A model generated the notes under the pieces. The model was not told where the DNA came from. It searched no databases and was given only the letters and a program-made list of their open reading frames with translations. From Candidatus Nanosynbacter sp. HMT-352 (lineage in GTDB: Bacteria; Patescibacteriota; Saccharimonadia; Saccharimonadales; Saccharimonadaceae), in the NCBI RefSeq assembly GCF_021222645.1, contig NZ_CP089520.1, positions 1 through 64,000 of the forward strand: a stretch of 64,000 nt of DNA. The letters run 5' to 3'. A program made the translations under genes and the position numbers. This document shows, piece after piece, positions 9,661-17,860 of the stretch; the first letter of the stretch is position 1; each line of letters opens with the position of its first letter.

Positions 9661-10011
9661 TTATTTTTCAGTTTTCTTAGTAGCTGGCTTCTTTGCTGGA
9701 GCTTTTTTAGCGGCAGTTTTCTTAGCCGTTGCTGGCTTTGCGGCTGGTTTTTTAGCAGTTTCTAATGTGACGTCTGCTTTTTTAGCAATTTTGCTCAATG
9801 CGCTCTTTCGACGAGCAGCGGTATTTTTCTTAATCAAGCCTTTTTTAACAGCGGTGTCAATTTCGCTTTGTGCTGCAGCAAGAGTCTTTGCGCTTGGTTC
9901 TGCAGAGAAGGCTTTAACGGCAGTCTTAATGTCTTTTTTAATACTGATGTTTCGCTCGCGGCGCTTTAGGGTTTGTTTAGCACGCTTAATGGCGGATTTG
10001 ATGATTGGCAT
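9661..10011 (-). CDS. rpsT: Ribosomal protein S20 with basic tail
   Basis: Small-subunit protein binding 16S rRNA. The first about 85 residues match S20 (PIIKSAIKRAKQTLKRRERN). The remaining about 30 residues are a low-complexity Lys/Ala/Pro tail (AAKKAPAKKPATKKTEK) like the tails of histone H1 or HU-type proteins. At 116 residues it is longer than the usual 85-90. AAAGGAG lies upstream of the ATG. The promoter is on the minus strand at 10056-10084, and the gene ends at a bidirectional terminator. Confidence 0.93.
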   Translation of the reverse strand: MPIIKSAIKRAKQTLKRRERNISIKKDIKTAVKAFSAEPSAKTLAAAQSEIDTAVKKGLIKKNTAARRKSALSKIAKKADVTLETAKKPAAKPATAKKTAAKKAPAKKPATKKTEK

Positions 10012-10055
10012 GTTTCTCCTTTACCTCTATAGATTTGTATCGCTAATCAGGAAGA

Positions 10056-10084
10056 ATTATACAGAAAATAGCATAAATTGTAAA
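10056..10084 (-). promoter_or_regulatory. Promoter of rpsT
   Basis: On the minus strand: TTTACA (complement of 10079-10084), 17-bp spacer, TATAAT (complement of 10056-10061). The leader is about 37 nt with an AAAGGAG site. Confidence 0.75.
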
Positions 10085-10099
10085 GAGGTGGCTTAGATA

Positions 10100-10129
10100 T
10101 TGACTTTACGGTAGTGCTTATGGTATAGT
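10100..10129 (+). promoter_or_regulatory. Promoter of the DHH-fold gene
   Basis: TTGACT (10100-10105), 18-bp spacer, TATAGT (10124-10129) preceded by TGG. It is followed by a leader of about 33 nt and AGGA before ATG 10169. Confidence 0.7.
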
Positions 10130-10168
10130 GATGCCAAGCGTAATTACAAAACAAACATAGGAAAAATC

Positions 10169-11863
10169 ATGTCAAACGGATCAGCAAAGCAAAAAGTAAT
10201 CCAGAGCATAAAGGATGTAACGAATATTTTAGTGACGGTGAGTTCTAGCCCGTCAGTCGATGAATTGTCGGCAGCATTAGGATTGACGATTTTCCTCAAT
10301 AGACTAGGGAAGCACGCTACGGCTGTGTTTAGTGGTGACATTCCGCCAGCAATTACGTTCTTGAATCCTGATAAGACGTTTGAGCAGACTGCAGATTCTT
10401 TACGTGATTTTATTATTGCTTTAGATAAAGAGAAGGCTGACCATTTGCGCTATAAAGTTGTTGACGATGCCGTAAAGATTTTCATTACGCCATATCGTAC
10501 GACAATTACCGATAAAGACTTGGAATTTTCACAGGGCGATTATAACGTTGAGTTGGTTTTGGCACTAAATGTTGAAAATAGTGAAAGTATTGACACGGCT
10601 TTGACTGCGCACGGTAAGATTTTACACGATGCTACGGTTGTGGCTATAACGGCGGGCGACATAAAGAGCGGTCTGGGTTCCGTTGATTGGCACGAATCTA
10701 ATGCTAGTGGTGTGAGCGAAATGGTCGTGGAGTTGCTTGATGACCTGAAAACGCCAAAGGTAACTCTGGACGAGCAGATGGCGACGGCTTTGCTTACGGG
10801 AATTGTTGCAGTGACTGACCGATTTAGTAATAGCAATACGTCATCAAAGGTTATGACTACAGCCGCAGAACTTATGGCGGCTGGCGCGAATCAGCAATTG
10901 GTGGTTTCAAAGATCGCAGAGAGTGAAGTAGAGGACGAGCCACAGAAGATTGAAAAGATCGAAGAAAAATCTCCAGAAAAAGAAGAAGTTTCAGAGGGTA
11001 AAACTGAAGAAGCGGAGAAAGATGAGGAAACTGTACACGCGGACGGAACTTTGTCGATTAGCCACGAAAAGAAGGGCGATGTTGATGAAGTCGCCGAACA
11101 AACAGCGAAGGAAAAGCAAGAAGAATCTGCTAGGATTGCTGAAGAGAAATTGGCTAAAATTGAGCCAATAAAAGAGGAGCCGCAAGCCGAGGAAGAAAAG
11201 CCGAGTGAAAAAATAGTTTCAAAGGGCGAGCTTTCTTTTGAGGAAACTCCACTGATGGGTGGCACTCTGAACGCAACGACTACACAAGCTGCCGAGGATA
11301 AGATTAGGGAATTGGCTAACGACCAAAATAAAACCATTTTAACGCACGGTAAATATGTGGGTGATAGTACGCCGTCGTTTGGCGATGCTCCGTTAAATGC
11401 GGCTATGGGCGCGTCTGATGAACCACCAAAGATTGATCCGTTCGCGACAACTAATGCCGCTGAGCAAAAATTGTCGACAATACCTGTTGCACCGCAATCT
11501 GAAGAGTCGATTATTTCGGCAATTACCAACGACACAAATCAATTAAACAATCCAGCGACTTCAGTGTCGAGCCAGCCGATTGCGCCAATTGAGCCAGCAA
11601 TAACAAATCCTGAAAATAACATACCAGGCTTTGATTTGCTGATGCCGCCAGCAATGCCGGATTTCGGTGCCTTGCCGCCGATGCCGCCAGCGCCTACGGG
11701 TGTTGATGTAAGTGGAATGCCACAGATTGCGCCGTTAGGGGTAGCTCCCGAGCCAGTAACCGCTCCGCAAGCTCCAGCACCTGCGCCGATCACCGCAATG
11801 CCAACTCAGCCAGCTCAAAACGCAGATTTCAATCCAGCACAATTCCAGATTCCAGGACAATAG
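10169..11863 (+). CDS. DHH-fold pseudoenzyme with long disordered tail
   Basis: The N-terminal about 250 residues resemble the NrnA/RecJ-type DHH phosphoesterase fold (ILVTVSSSPSVDELSAALGL; then a TDRF segment and AAELMAAGA), but the metal-binding motifs are gone. The usual PDGD is SVDE, and the DHH triad position reads VDWHES. Catalysis is therefore unlikely. Residues about 250-360 are highly charged (Glu/Lys-rich, coiled-coil-prone). The last about 150 are Pro/Ala/Gln-rich and disordered. At 564 residues it is much longer than NrnA. It precedes truB by 3 nt and likely shares its transcript. A scaffold or nucleotide/RNA-binding role is only a guess. Confidence 0.7.
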   Translation: MSNGSAKQKVIQSIKDVTNILVTVSSSPSVDELSAALGLTIFLNRLGKHATAVFSGDIPPAITFLNPDKTFEQTADSLRDFIIALDKEKADHLRYKVVDDAVKIFITPYRTTITDKDLEFSQGDYNVELVLALNVENSESIDTALTAHGKILHDATVVAITAGDIKSGLGSVDWHESNASGVSEMVVELLDDLKTPKVTLDEQMATALLTGIVAVTDRFSNSNTSSKVMTTAAELMAAGANQQLVVSKIAESEVEDEPQKIEKIEEKSPEKEEVSEGKTEEAEKDEETVHADGTLSISHEKKGDVDEVAEQTAKEKQEESARIAEEKLAKIEPIKEEPQAEEEKPSEKIVSKGELSFEETPLMGGTLNATTTQAAEDKIRELANDQNKTILTHGKYVGDSTPSFGDAPLNAAMGASDEPPKIDPFATTNAAEQKLSTIPVAPQSEESIISAITNDTNQLNNPATSVSSQPIAPIEPAITNPENNIPGFDLLMPPAMPDFGALPPMPPAPTGVDVSGMPQIAPLGVAPEPVTAPQAPAPAPITAMPTQPAQNADFNPAQFQIPGQ

Positions 11864-11866
11864 TTG

Positions 11867-12523
11867 ATGGACGAAGTGATTATCATAGATAAACCCCAGG
11901 GAATGACTAGCTTTGGGGTGGTGGCACGCTTGCGACGAGTTTTATCTAATCAGGCGGGAAAGAAGGTGAAGGTTGGCCATACGGGTACGCTTGATCCGTT
12001 TGCTACTGGGCTAATGATTATTGTGACTGGAAAGAAATGCCGCGAAGCTGAAACTTTCACTAAGTTAGATAAGTGGTACGAGGCGGAAATTATTCTGGGC
12101 AAGAATAGTTCGACAGGTGATCCGGAAGGCGAAATTACTGATGTGTCTGATTATGAGCCGAGTTTGGAAGAAGTTCAGTGGGTAATCGGTCAATTTGTGG
12201 GAAAAATTGAGCAAACACCGCCAATTTTTAGCGCAATAAAGATTAATGGTGAAAGAGCGTATAAATTGGCGCGCGAAGGTAAACAAGTTGAGATTCCTAA
12301 GCGCGTGATAGAAATTTACTCATTGGAACTATTGACATATGAATATCCCAAATTAAAGATCAGAACTCACGTTTCAAGTGGAACTTATATTCGGACGCTG
12401 GCGGTGGATATTGGCGAGAAATTGGGGACGGGCGCGTATTGTGAGAATTTGCGTCGAACAAAAATAGCCGACTATTCTATTGATCAGGCGAAGACTCTGG
12501 CGGACTTTGGGATTACTAGCTAA
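11867..12523 (+). CDS. truB: tRNA pseudouridine-55 synthase, short form
   Basis: Makes pseudouridine 55 in the T-loop of tRNAs. The catalytic aspartate lies in GHTGTLDPFATG near residue 44, and KLDKWYEAEI and the SGTYIRTLA motif are present. At about 218 residues it ends shortly after the catalytic domain and lacks the C-terminal PUA-like extension of many TruB proteins. A TTG directly before ATG 11867 is an alternative start. It is followed by rpsO with its own promoter, the frequent truB-rpsO-pnp neighbourhood. Confidence 0.93.
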   Translation: MDEVIIIDKPQGMTSFGVVARLRRVLSNQAGKKVKVGHTGTLDPFATGLMIIVTGKKCREAETFTKLDKWYEAEIILGKNSSTGDPEGEITDVSDYEPSLEEVQWVIGQFVGKIEQTPPIFSAIKINGERAYKLAREGKQVEIPKRVIEIYSLELLTYEYPKLKIRTHVSSGTYIRTLAVDIGEKLGTGAYCENLRRTKIADYSIDQAKTLADFGITS

Positions 12524-12552
12524 TTGCAAAAAACAGAGAAGCTTGGTATAAT
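12524..12552 (+). promoter_or_regulatory. Promoter of rpsO
   Basis: TTGCAA (12524-12529), 17-bp spacer, TATAAT (12547-12552) preceded by TGG. The predicted 5' leader is only about 3 nt before ATG 12562, with no ribosome binding site. Confidence 0.8.
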
Positions 12553-12561
12553 TACAAAGCT

Positions 12562-12828
12562 ATGATTAGCAAAGAAAATAAAGCGAAAGCAATTGCTTTG
12601 ACTCAGGTCAATAAAAACGATGTCGGTAGCCCACAAGCTCAGGTGTCAGTTTTGACGGCTCGTATCAAAGAAGTCACGGAGCATTTGAAGGCGAATAAGC
12701 ACGACTTCATGGCTCGTCGCGGCTTGATCCAAATGGTTGGTAAGCGCAAGCGTTTGCTGAAATATTTGGAGCGAACTGATTTTGAGAGTTACAAAGCAGT
12801 TGTTGCCAAGTTAGGTTTGCGTAAATAA
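12562..12828 (+). CDS. rpsO: Ribosomal protein S15
   Basis: 16S rRNA-binding protein of 88 residues. The family pattern is complete, with GSPQAQVSVLTARIKEVTEHL, HDFMARRGL and GKRKRLLKYLE. It lies between truB and pnp, with the sortase gene interposed on the other strand, and has its own nearly leaderless promoter and a strong terminator. Confidence 0.97.
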   Translation: MISKENKAKAIALTQVNKNDVGSPQAQVSVLTARIKEVTEHLKANKHDFMARRGLIQMVGKRKRLLKYLERTDFESYKAVVAKLGLRK

Positions 12829-12847
12829 TTTACGCTAAAAACTGCTT

Positions 12848-12874
12848 AAATCCCCTTTGACGAAAAGGGGATTT
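12848..12874. terminator. Bidirectional terminator of rpsO and sortase
   Basis: AAATCCCCTTT pairs with AAAGGGGATTT around the loop near 12859-12863; T-run TTTTTGTTG on the plus side and A-rich sequence on the other. Confidence 0.85.
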
Positions 12875-12886
12875 TTGTTGTTCTGG

Positions 12887-13495
12887 CTATTTTTTCAATT
12901 TGGCGATAATCACATCTCGTCCGTCGTTTGCGCCGCCCAAAGTACAGGAATAAAGAGTTAATTGCGGCTGATCTGTACGTTGTTCGATCTCTATGGCATC
13001 TGGTTTAACGCTTTGTTTTTCGCTGATGACGTAATTGTAACGCACGCCGTTATAGTCAATGATAATTTCATCGCCGACAGTTAATTTGTCGATATTATAA
13101 AAAGGTGATTTTCTGAGCGTCTGCTGAGGAGTTAATCCCATAATAAAACGGTGCGCAGATAAGACAAAATTGCCACCATCCTTTGGACTGCCATTTTCTG
13201 GTTTACGCCACCATGCGCCACGTTCCATTGTTTCGGCGCCACCAGTACTATAAGGCAAATTTATGTCGATTTTCGGTATATAAAGTCGATTTTCGGTAAT
13301 TTTATTCTCAGTTTTAGTGATGAGCTGAGTGGTGTGGTTGTCTTTTGGGTTAATGTTTTGCGACAAAATAAGGGGCGTGCTGATGAGAGCAAGCAAATAA
13401 ACTCCGCCAAGAATCATTAAGATTGCGATTATAGTTAAGATATAGCTTTTCCAGCTTTTCTGGCGATTTTTTACTGAATCTAGCTGAAGTGACAT
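12887..13495 (-). CDS. Sortase
   Basis: Membrane-anchored cysteine transpeptidase that attaches LPxTG proteins to the cell surface. An N-terminal transmembrane segment (YILTIIAILMILGGVYLLAL) precedes the beta-barrel domain. The catalytic triad is visible: His in LSAHRF, Cys in LYSCTLGG and Arg in DGRDVI. The start at 13495 (MSLQLDS, 202 aa) is preferred because a -10 lies exactly 6 nt before it; the frame extends six codons further upstream. The window also contains an LPKTG substrate at its right end. The class (D/E-like) was not determined. Confidence 0.92.
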   Translation of the reverse strand: MSLQLDSVKNRQKSWKSYILTIIAILMILGGVYLLALISTPLILSQNINPKDNHTTQLITKTENKITENRLYIPKIDINLPYSTGGAETMERGAWWRKPENGSPKDGGNFVLSAHRFIMGLTPQQTLRKSPFYNIDKLTVGDEIIIDYNGVRYNYVISEKQSVKPDAIEIEQRTDQPQLTLYSCTLGGANDGRDVIIAKLKK

Positions 13496-13501
13496 GAATA
13501 A

Positions 13502-13507
13502 ATTATA
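13502..13507 (-). promoter_or_regulatory. Extended -10 box of sortase gene, leaderless type
   Basis: TATAAT on the minus strand preceded by TGC; six bases before the ATG at 13495. Confidence 0.7.
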
Positions 13508-13574
13508 GCACACTCATCTGTTAATAGGGTTATGTTAAGTGCGCTCGTGGCTGGCGTTTGGGTTGAGGTTTTAG

Positions 13575-13580
13575 TATAAT
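13575..13580 (+). promoter_or_regulatory. -10 box of pnp promoter
   Basis: TATAAT; the predicted transcript start is near 13587, about 90 nt before the pnp start codon. No convincing -35 is visible. Confidence 0.6.
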
Positions 13581-13586
13581 ATAAGG

Positions 13587-13633
13587 AGCAATTTGTAACG
13601 CGGAAGTGATAGAGATGAGACGACTAAATTGCT
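13587..13633 (+). promoter_or_regulatory. 5' leader hairpin of pnp
   Basis: AGCAATTT (13587-13594) pairs with AAATTGCT (13626-13633), extended inward by GT/AC and CG/CG pairs. It begins at the predicted transcript start. PNPase genes in enterobacteria are autoregulated through a leader stem cut by RNase III; a similar role here is inference. Confidence 0.5.
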
Positions 13634-13676
13634 AAGTAATTTCATCCCTGTTACTACCGCAAGAAAGGAGCTCTTT

Positions 13677-15794
13677 ATGAGTATTATCAATCCAAGCGGC
13701 AAGGAGATTTTTAGTGTTACCACTGATTTTTGTGGTCGACCGCTGACTTTAGAAGTGAATCGCGTCGGTTTTAGGACGACTGGTAGCGTTTTGGTGCGCT
13801 ATGGCGATACTGTAGTTTTGGGTAGCGCTCAAGTTAGCTCGCGTCCAGTGCAATTGGATTATTTTCCATTGTCGATTGATTACGAAGAAAAATTTTATGC
13901 AGCAGGTAAGATTTCTGGCAGCCGATTTATCAAGCGTGAAGGTCGCCCGAGTGATGAAGCTGTATTGATTGGTCGATTGATTGATCGTCCGATTCGTCCG
14001 CTTTTCCCGAAGGGTTATAGACAAGAAATCCAAGTCGTTGCAACTGTTTTGAGTATGGATCCGAGTTTCCGTCCAGATGTAATTGCGATGATCGCTGCGT
14101 CTAGTGCGTTAATGTTAACTGGCACGCCGTTTGACGGTCCAGTGGCTGGTTTGCGCGTGGGTCGAGTGAATGGCGAATTTAAGGCGTTCTTGACTCCGGA
14201 AGAGCGCGAAAAGTCAGATCTTGACTTGGTTGTGGCTGGTATTGAAAGCGGCATAACAATGGTAGAGGCTGGTGCTAAAGAAGTTTCAGAAGACGTTATC
14301 GTTGATGCGATGGCGTGGGCCCACCAGATGATGCAGCCAGCAATTGCCTTGCAGCGCGAATTGGCGGAAAAAGTTGCGCCAGCACAGCAGGAATATGATC
14401 TAATTTTGCCAGATGAATCAATTCAGCAAACGGTTGACGCGTGGGTTGATGGAAAATTTGGTGAGAAAATTCGTCGACCATATCCAGAGCGCAATGAAAT
14501 GATAAGCGAAATTCGCGCCGAGTTCCATGAGGCGATGGTGGAAAAATTGGGACTGGACGAGGAAGAATATAGCGAAGTTCGTGGTGATTATGATGAAGCG
14601 TTTACTTTGGCTTTACATAAAGATGTTCGTCGAGGAATTGTCGCTGAGCGAGTTCGTCCTGACGGTCGACAATTGACCGAGATTCGTCCGCTTAGCTCAG
14701 AAGTTGGATTCTTGCCGCGCGCTCACGGTTCCAGCTTATTTACGCGTGGCGTAACTCAGGGAATGAATATTGTGACTTTGGCGCCACTGAGTTATTCGCA
14801 ATTGATTGACACTATGGAAATTACCGACGGTGAGCGACGTTATATGCATCACTACAATGCGCCGGGCTATACAGTTGGTGAGGTTAAGCGAATGGGCAGT
14901 CCAGGTCGACGTGAAATTGGTCACGGATATTTGGCGGAACGTGCTTTGCTTCCAGTTTTGCCAACTGAAGAGGATTTTCCATACGCTATTCGCTCAGTTA
15001 CTGAGATTATGAGTCAGAATGGCTCTACTTCGATGGCGGCGACCTGTTCTAGCTGCTTGGCGTTGATGGACGCTGGCGTGCCAATTTCGGCTCCAGTGAG
15101 TGGAATTGCGATGGGTCTAATGATGGACGGCGATACTCCGTATGTGTTGAGCGATATCGCTGATGCTGAGGACTTTGCTGGCGATATGGACTTTAAGGTA
15201 ACCGGAACCTCAAAGGGTATTACGGCTCTTCAAATGGATATGAAGGTTCATGGCCTGCCAGTGGCGATATTGCGTCAGGCAATTGAGCAGAGTAAAGCGG
15301 GGCGTGCGCACATTTTGGAACATATGCTTAGCGTGCTTCCGGAGCCTCGTGAGTCGCTCAGTCCGTATGCGCCACGAATTGAGAAGATTAAGATTGACCC
15401 AGATAAGATTGGCGTGATTATTGGTAAGGGTGGCGAGACGATCAATAAGATCACTTCGGAAACTGGTGCTGAGATTGACATTAAGGAAGATGGTTTGATT
15501 ACTGTGGCTAGCCCAGACGGCGCGTCGATTGAAAAGGCTATGAATTGGATTAAGGGTCTGGTTGAGGAGCCAGAAGTCGGCAAGATTTACGAAGGTAAAG
15601 TTGTTGGCATTAAAGATTTTGGTGCATTTGTGAATATACTTCCTGGTGTTGACGGAATGGTTCATATTTCAAAATTGGCAGAACGTCGAGTTGAAAAAGT
15701 GACTGATGTTGTGAAAGAAGGGCAAACTGTTCGCGTGAAAATTACTGGAATTGACGAGCGCGGTAAGATTAATTTGACGATGATTGGTTTGTAA
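13677..15794 (+). CDS. pnp: Polyribonucleotide nucleotidyltransferase
   Basis: 3'-5' phosphorolytic exoribonuclease of the mRNA decay machinery. Two RNase PH domains are linked by a helical domain; the conserved GRPSDEAVLIGRLIDRPIRPLF and FTRGVTQ blocks are present. They are followed by a KH domain (IGVIIGKGGETINKI) and an S1 domain (GKVVGIKDFGAFVNI). I chose ATG 13677 because AAGGAG precedes it (13665-13670) and MSIINPSGKEIF matches the usual beginning; a longer frame starts at 13629. The product is 705 aa. It works with RNase J, also encoded in this window. Confidence 0.96.
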   Translation: MSIINPSGKEIFSVTTDFCGRPLTLEVNRVGFRTTGSVLVRYGDTVVLGSAQVSSRPVQLDYFPLSIDYEEKFYAAGKISGSRFIKREGRPSDEAVLIGRLIDRPIRPLFPKGYRQEIQVVATVLSMDPSFRPDVIAMIAASSALMLTGTPFDGPVAGLRVGRVNGEFKAFLTPEEREKSDLDLVVAGIESGITMVEAGAKEVSEDVIVDAMAWAHQMMQPAIALQRELAEKVAPAQQEYDLILPDESIQQTVDAWVDGKFGEKIRRPYPERNEMISEIRAEFHEAMVEKLGLDEEEYSEVRGDYDEAFTLALHKDVRRGIVAERVRPDGRQLTEIRPLSSEVGFLPRAHGSSLFTRGVTQGMNIVTLAPLSYSQLIDTMEITDGERRYMHHYNAPGYTVGEVKRMGSPGRREIGHGYLAERALLPVLPTEEDFPYAIRSVTEIMSQNGSTSMAATCSSCLALMDAGVPISAPVSGIAMGLMMDGDTPYVLSDIADAEDFAGDMDFKVTGTSKGITALQMDMKVHGLPVAILRQAIEQSKAGRAHILEHMLSVLPEPRESLSPYAPRIEKIKIDPDKIGVIIGKGGETINKITSETGAEIDIKEDGLITVASPDGASIEKAMNWIKGLVEEPEVGKIYEGKVVGIKDFGAFVNILPGVDGMVHISKLAERRVEKVTDVVKEGQTVRVKITGIDERGKINLTMIGL

Positions 15795-15813
15795 ATATAT
15801 AACCGTAATTTTA

Positions 15814-16204
15814 GGAGGTAATCCTTTCAAAAGAAGGTGTCGATGATAAGTGTAACGATATCAACGTAAGAGAATACTTTGAAAAATCTAAAGATGAGGC
15901 AGAAAAACATTTTGACTCTGTAATGAAGAGTTGCGTGGATTCTTTGAATAGACTATCGAAGACTGATAGTGTCGGAGTCAAGAAATATAGCGAAGATCTA
16001 AAAAAGTACTATGAAAAGATGAGACGGTACTATGCGCAAGTAGGAACATTTAGACGAGATTATTTGCAAAAATATAGTCGTGAGCCTTCGTTGCCGTCTA
16101 CGGTTTCACTTAGGCCACATTTTGGTGACTATGAAGTAGCCAGAAAACTAGAAGATAGTTTCAGCAATTTCAAAAGGATATTGGAAGAAAAAGCCAATAA
16201 ATAG
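15814..16204 (+). pseudogene. N-terminally truncated paralogue remnant
   Basis: The frame is open from about 15817 with no usable start codon before ATG 15923. Its translation (CNDINVREYFEKSKDEAEKH onward) aligns with the extracellular helical half of the intact neighbour at 16314-17204: Y-x-D-S-x-M-K-x-C near the start and LKKYY further on are shared. The Gln/Pro-rich region and transmembrane segment of the intact copy are missing. A strong AGGAGG remains at its left end (15813-15818) but no ATG, GTG or TTG follows at a working distance. This looks like a tandem duplication followed by deletion. A short protein from ATG 15923 (93 aa) remains possible. Confidence 0.65.
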
Positions 16205-16219
16205 TCTGTAATTAAAAAT

Positions 16220-16247
16220 AAAGCATCCTGAGGAATCGGGGTGTTTT
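16220..16247 (+). terminator. Intrinsic terminator
   Basis: AAAGCATCCT (16220-16229) pairs with GGGGTGTTTT (16238-16247) including G-T pairs, followed by ATTT. Confidence 0.6.
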
Positions 16248-16249
16248 AT

Positions 16250-16279
16250 TTGACTATAACTAATCTATAGCGATATAAT
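16250..16279 (+). promoter_or_regulatory. Promoter of the 296-aa membrane protein
   Basis: TTGACT (16250-16255), 18-bp spacer, TATAAT (16274-16279). A leader of about 28 nt with AGGAGA (16299-16304) leads to ATG 16314, so this promoter is not of the leaderless type. Confidence 0.75.
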
Positions 16280-16313
16280 GTCAAAGAGTATAAAAGTCAG
16301 GAGAATATTATTT

Positions 16314-17204
16314 ATGGATGATAGTAGCAACAGTAAGAATCGACAGCAAATACCACCGCAGCCGCAGCCGCAGTTTCAACAGTTTCCACAGTCGCAGCAG
16401 CCGCAATTCCAGCAGCCTCAACCGCAACAACAATTCCCGCAACAACCAGTCATGGGAACTCCATACCAAATGCCACCAAAAAAGAAAATGAGTAAAGGTG
16501 CTCTATGGGGAATCATTGGCGGAATAATTGGGTTAACTATAACCATAGTTGGTGTAGTGTTGGCTGTAATACTTTTGAGTGGTCCGAGTAAAGAGGATTA
16601 TAAAGATCTACTTTCGCAATTTACAAGCATCGACTTAAAGAGCTCTTTCGTGTCTGACAACAGTAAAAAAAATATAAAAGCTGAAACAGATAAAATGGTT
16701 GGGAAGGTTGATGACCTCAATAAGAAGATGAGTTCTCATAGGGCGCTTAAAGATAAAGAGGTTAAAGAGGCTTACGATAAGTATATAGACAGCTGGAATA
16801 ACGGGGCGAAAGAATATATTGAATTTGTTGGTGCATATACAGAATATAATTTTAGTAAGACATGCTCGTTACCTTCTGGACTTAGTGGATATATTAGGGA
16901 GGCTAAAGATGAGGTTGCCGAGTACTACGACTCTAAGATGAAGGATTGTATGGATTATCTGGACAAGATGTCAAAATCTGATAATAAAACAGTTTCCGAA
17001 TATGGTAAAAATCTGAAAAAATATTACACAGAAATAAGACAGTATATCCTAGATGCCGTAAAGTATATTAAGAATAATCGAGAAGGTACACCTCCAAAAG
17101 CTCCAAAGCATCCACAAAAAATCACTAAAGAAGAGGTATTGAATAAGTGGAAAGAGAGTGGAGAAAAATTCAAGAAGACTTTAGAGGATAAGGTCAATAG
17201 TTAA
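16314..17204 (+). CDS. Gln/Pro-rich membrane-anchored helical protein
   Basis: Unrecognised family. The start at ATG 16314 is set by AGGAGA 10 nt upstream and by a promoter that covers the earlier in-frame codons. Residues about 12-46 are a Gln/Pro/Phe low-complexity stretch; a KKKMSK cluster and one transmembrane helix (about residues 58-82) follow; the remaining 210 residues are charged helices with a pair of cysteines and are predicted to be outside. The same architecture is common in surface proteins of actinobacteria-associated reduced bacteria, but no function can be assigned. A truncated paralogue lies directly upstream. Confidence 0.75.
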   Translation: MDDSSNSKNRQQIPPQPQPQFQQFPQSQQPQFQQPQPQQQFPQQPVMGTPYQMPPKKKMSKGALWGIIGGIIGLTITIVGVVLAVILLSGPSKEDYKDLLSQFTSIDLKSSFVSDNSKKNIKAETDKMVGKVDDLNKKMSSHRALKDKEVKEAYDKYIDSWNNGAKEYIEFVGAYTEYNFSKTCSLPSGLSGYIREAKDEVAEYYDSKMKDCMDYLDKMSKSDNKTVSEYGKNLKKYYTEIRQYILDAVKYIKNNREGTPPKAPKHPQKITKEEVLNKWKESGEKFKKTLEDKVNS

Positions 17205-17222
17205 TATTCTCTATTAATCAGA

Positions 17223-17251
17223 AGCGCCTCGTTTCTTGCGGGGCGTTTTTT
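17223..17251 (+). terminator. Intrinsic terminator
   Basis: AGCGCCTCG (17223-17231) pairs with CGGGGCGTT (17239-17247), followed by a T-run to 17251. Confidence 0.85.
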
Positions 17252-17253
17252 GA

Positions 17254-17259
17254 TAGAAT
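17254..17259 (+). promoter_or_regulatory. Extended -10 box of the UDG gene, leaderless type
   Basis: TAGAAT preceded by TGA; six bases before ATG 17266. Confidence 0.65.
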
Positions 17260-17265
17260 AAATAT

Positions 17266-17847
17266 ATGGACAAGCAGGTTAAATTGGACGCGTTGGCGGA
17301 AGAAATTGTAAAAGAGAAGGTTTGCTCGGATCTGGCGGATCAGGCGACGCAGCTTGTTATGGGCGATGGAAATCCTGATGCTGATATCGTTTTTATTGGC
17401 GAGGCGCCGGGGAAGAATGAAGATTTGCAGGGCAAGCCGTTCGTTGGCGCTGCGGGAAAATTCCTTGATGAAATGTTAAAGTCTGCTGATCTGCAACGTT
17501 CAGATGTGTATATTACTAATATTGTTAAATATCGACCGCCGAATAATCGTGACCCGTTACCAGAGGAAAAGCGCCAATTTTGGCCATATTTACTCAGGCA
17601 ATTAGAAATCATCCAGCCAAAGGCTATTTTGACCTTAGGGCGGCACAGTGGCGGCGGATTTATTCCAGGATTGCAGATCAGTAAAGAACACGGTCGTCCA
17701 CGTAAAGTGCGTCTGCATGAGCTTGAATTCGTAGTGATTCCGCTATATCATCCGGCGGCCGCGCTTTATAACGGCGGTATGCGCCAGACATTAATTGACG
17801 ATTTTATTCAGGCTGTGGAATTTGTGAAGAATAATAGCGGCGCTTAA
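17266..17847 (+). CDS. Family-4 uracil-DNA glycosylase lacking Fe-S cysteines
   Basis: Removes uracil from DNA. The active-site loop GEAPGKNEDLQGKPFVG and the HPAA motif place it in family 4 (UdgA type). That family normally holds a [4Fe-4S] cluster through four cysteines. Here KCRPP is KYRPP, the later cysteine in the PEE...C..L segment is phenylalanine, and the N-terminal C-x2-C pair is reduced to one cysteine at residue 20. Cluster binding is therefore unlikely while the catalytic motifs persist. Length 193 is normal. It is preceded by a terminator and a leaderless promoter. Confidence 0.9.
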   Translation: MDKQVKLDALAEEIVKEKVCSDLADQATQLVMGDGNPDADIVFIGEAPGKNEDLQGKPFVGAAGKFLDEMLKSADLQRSDVYITNIVKYRPPNNRDPLPEEKRQFWPYLLRQLEIIQPKAILTLGRHSGGGFIPGLQISKEHGRPRKVRLHELEFVVIPLYHPAAALYNGGMRQTLIDDFIQAVEFVKNNSGA

Positions 17848-17860
17848 TTAGACTATTTTC

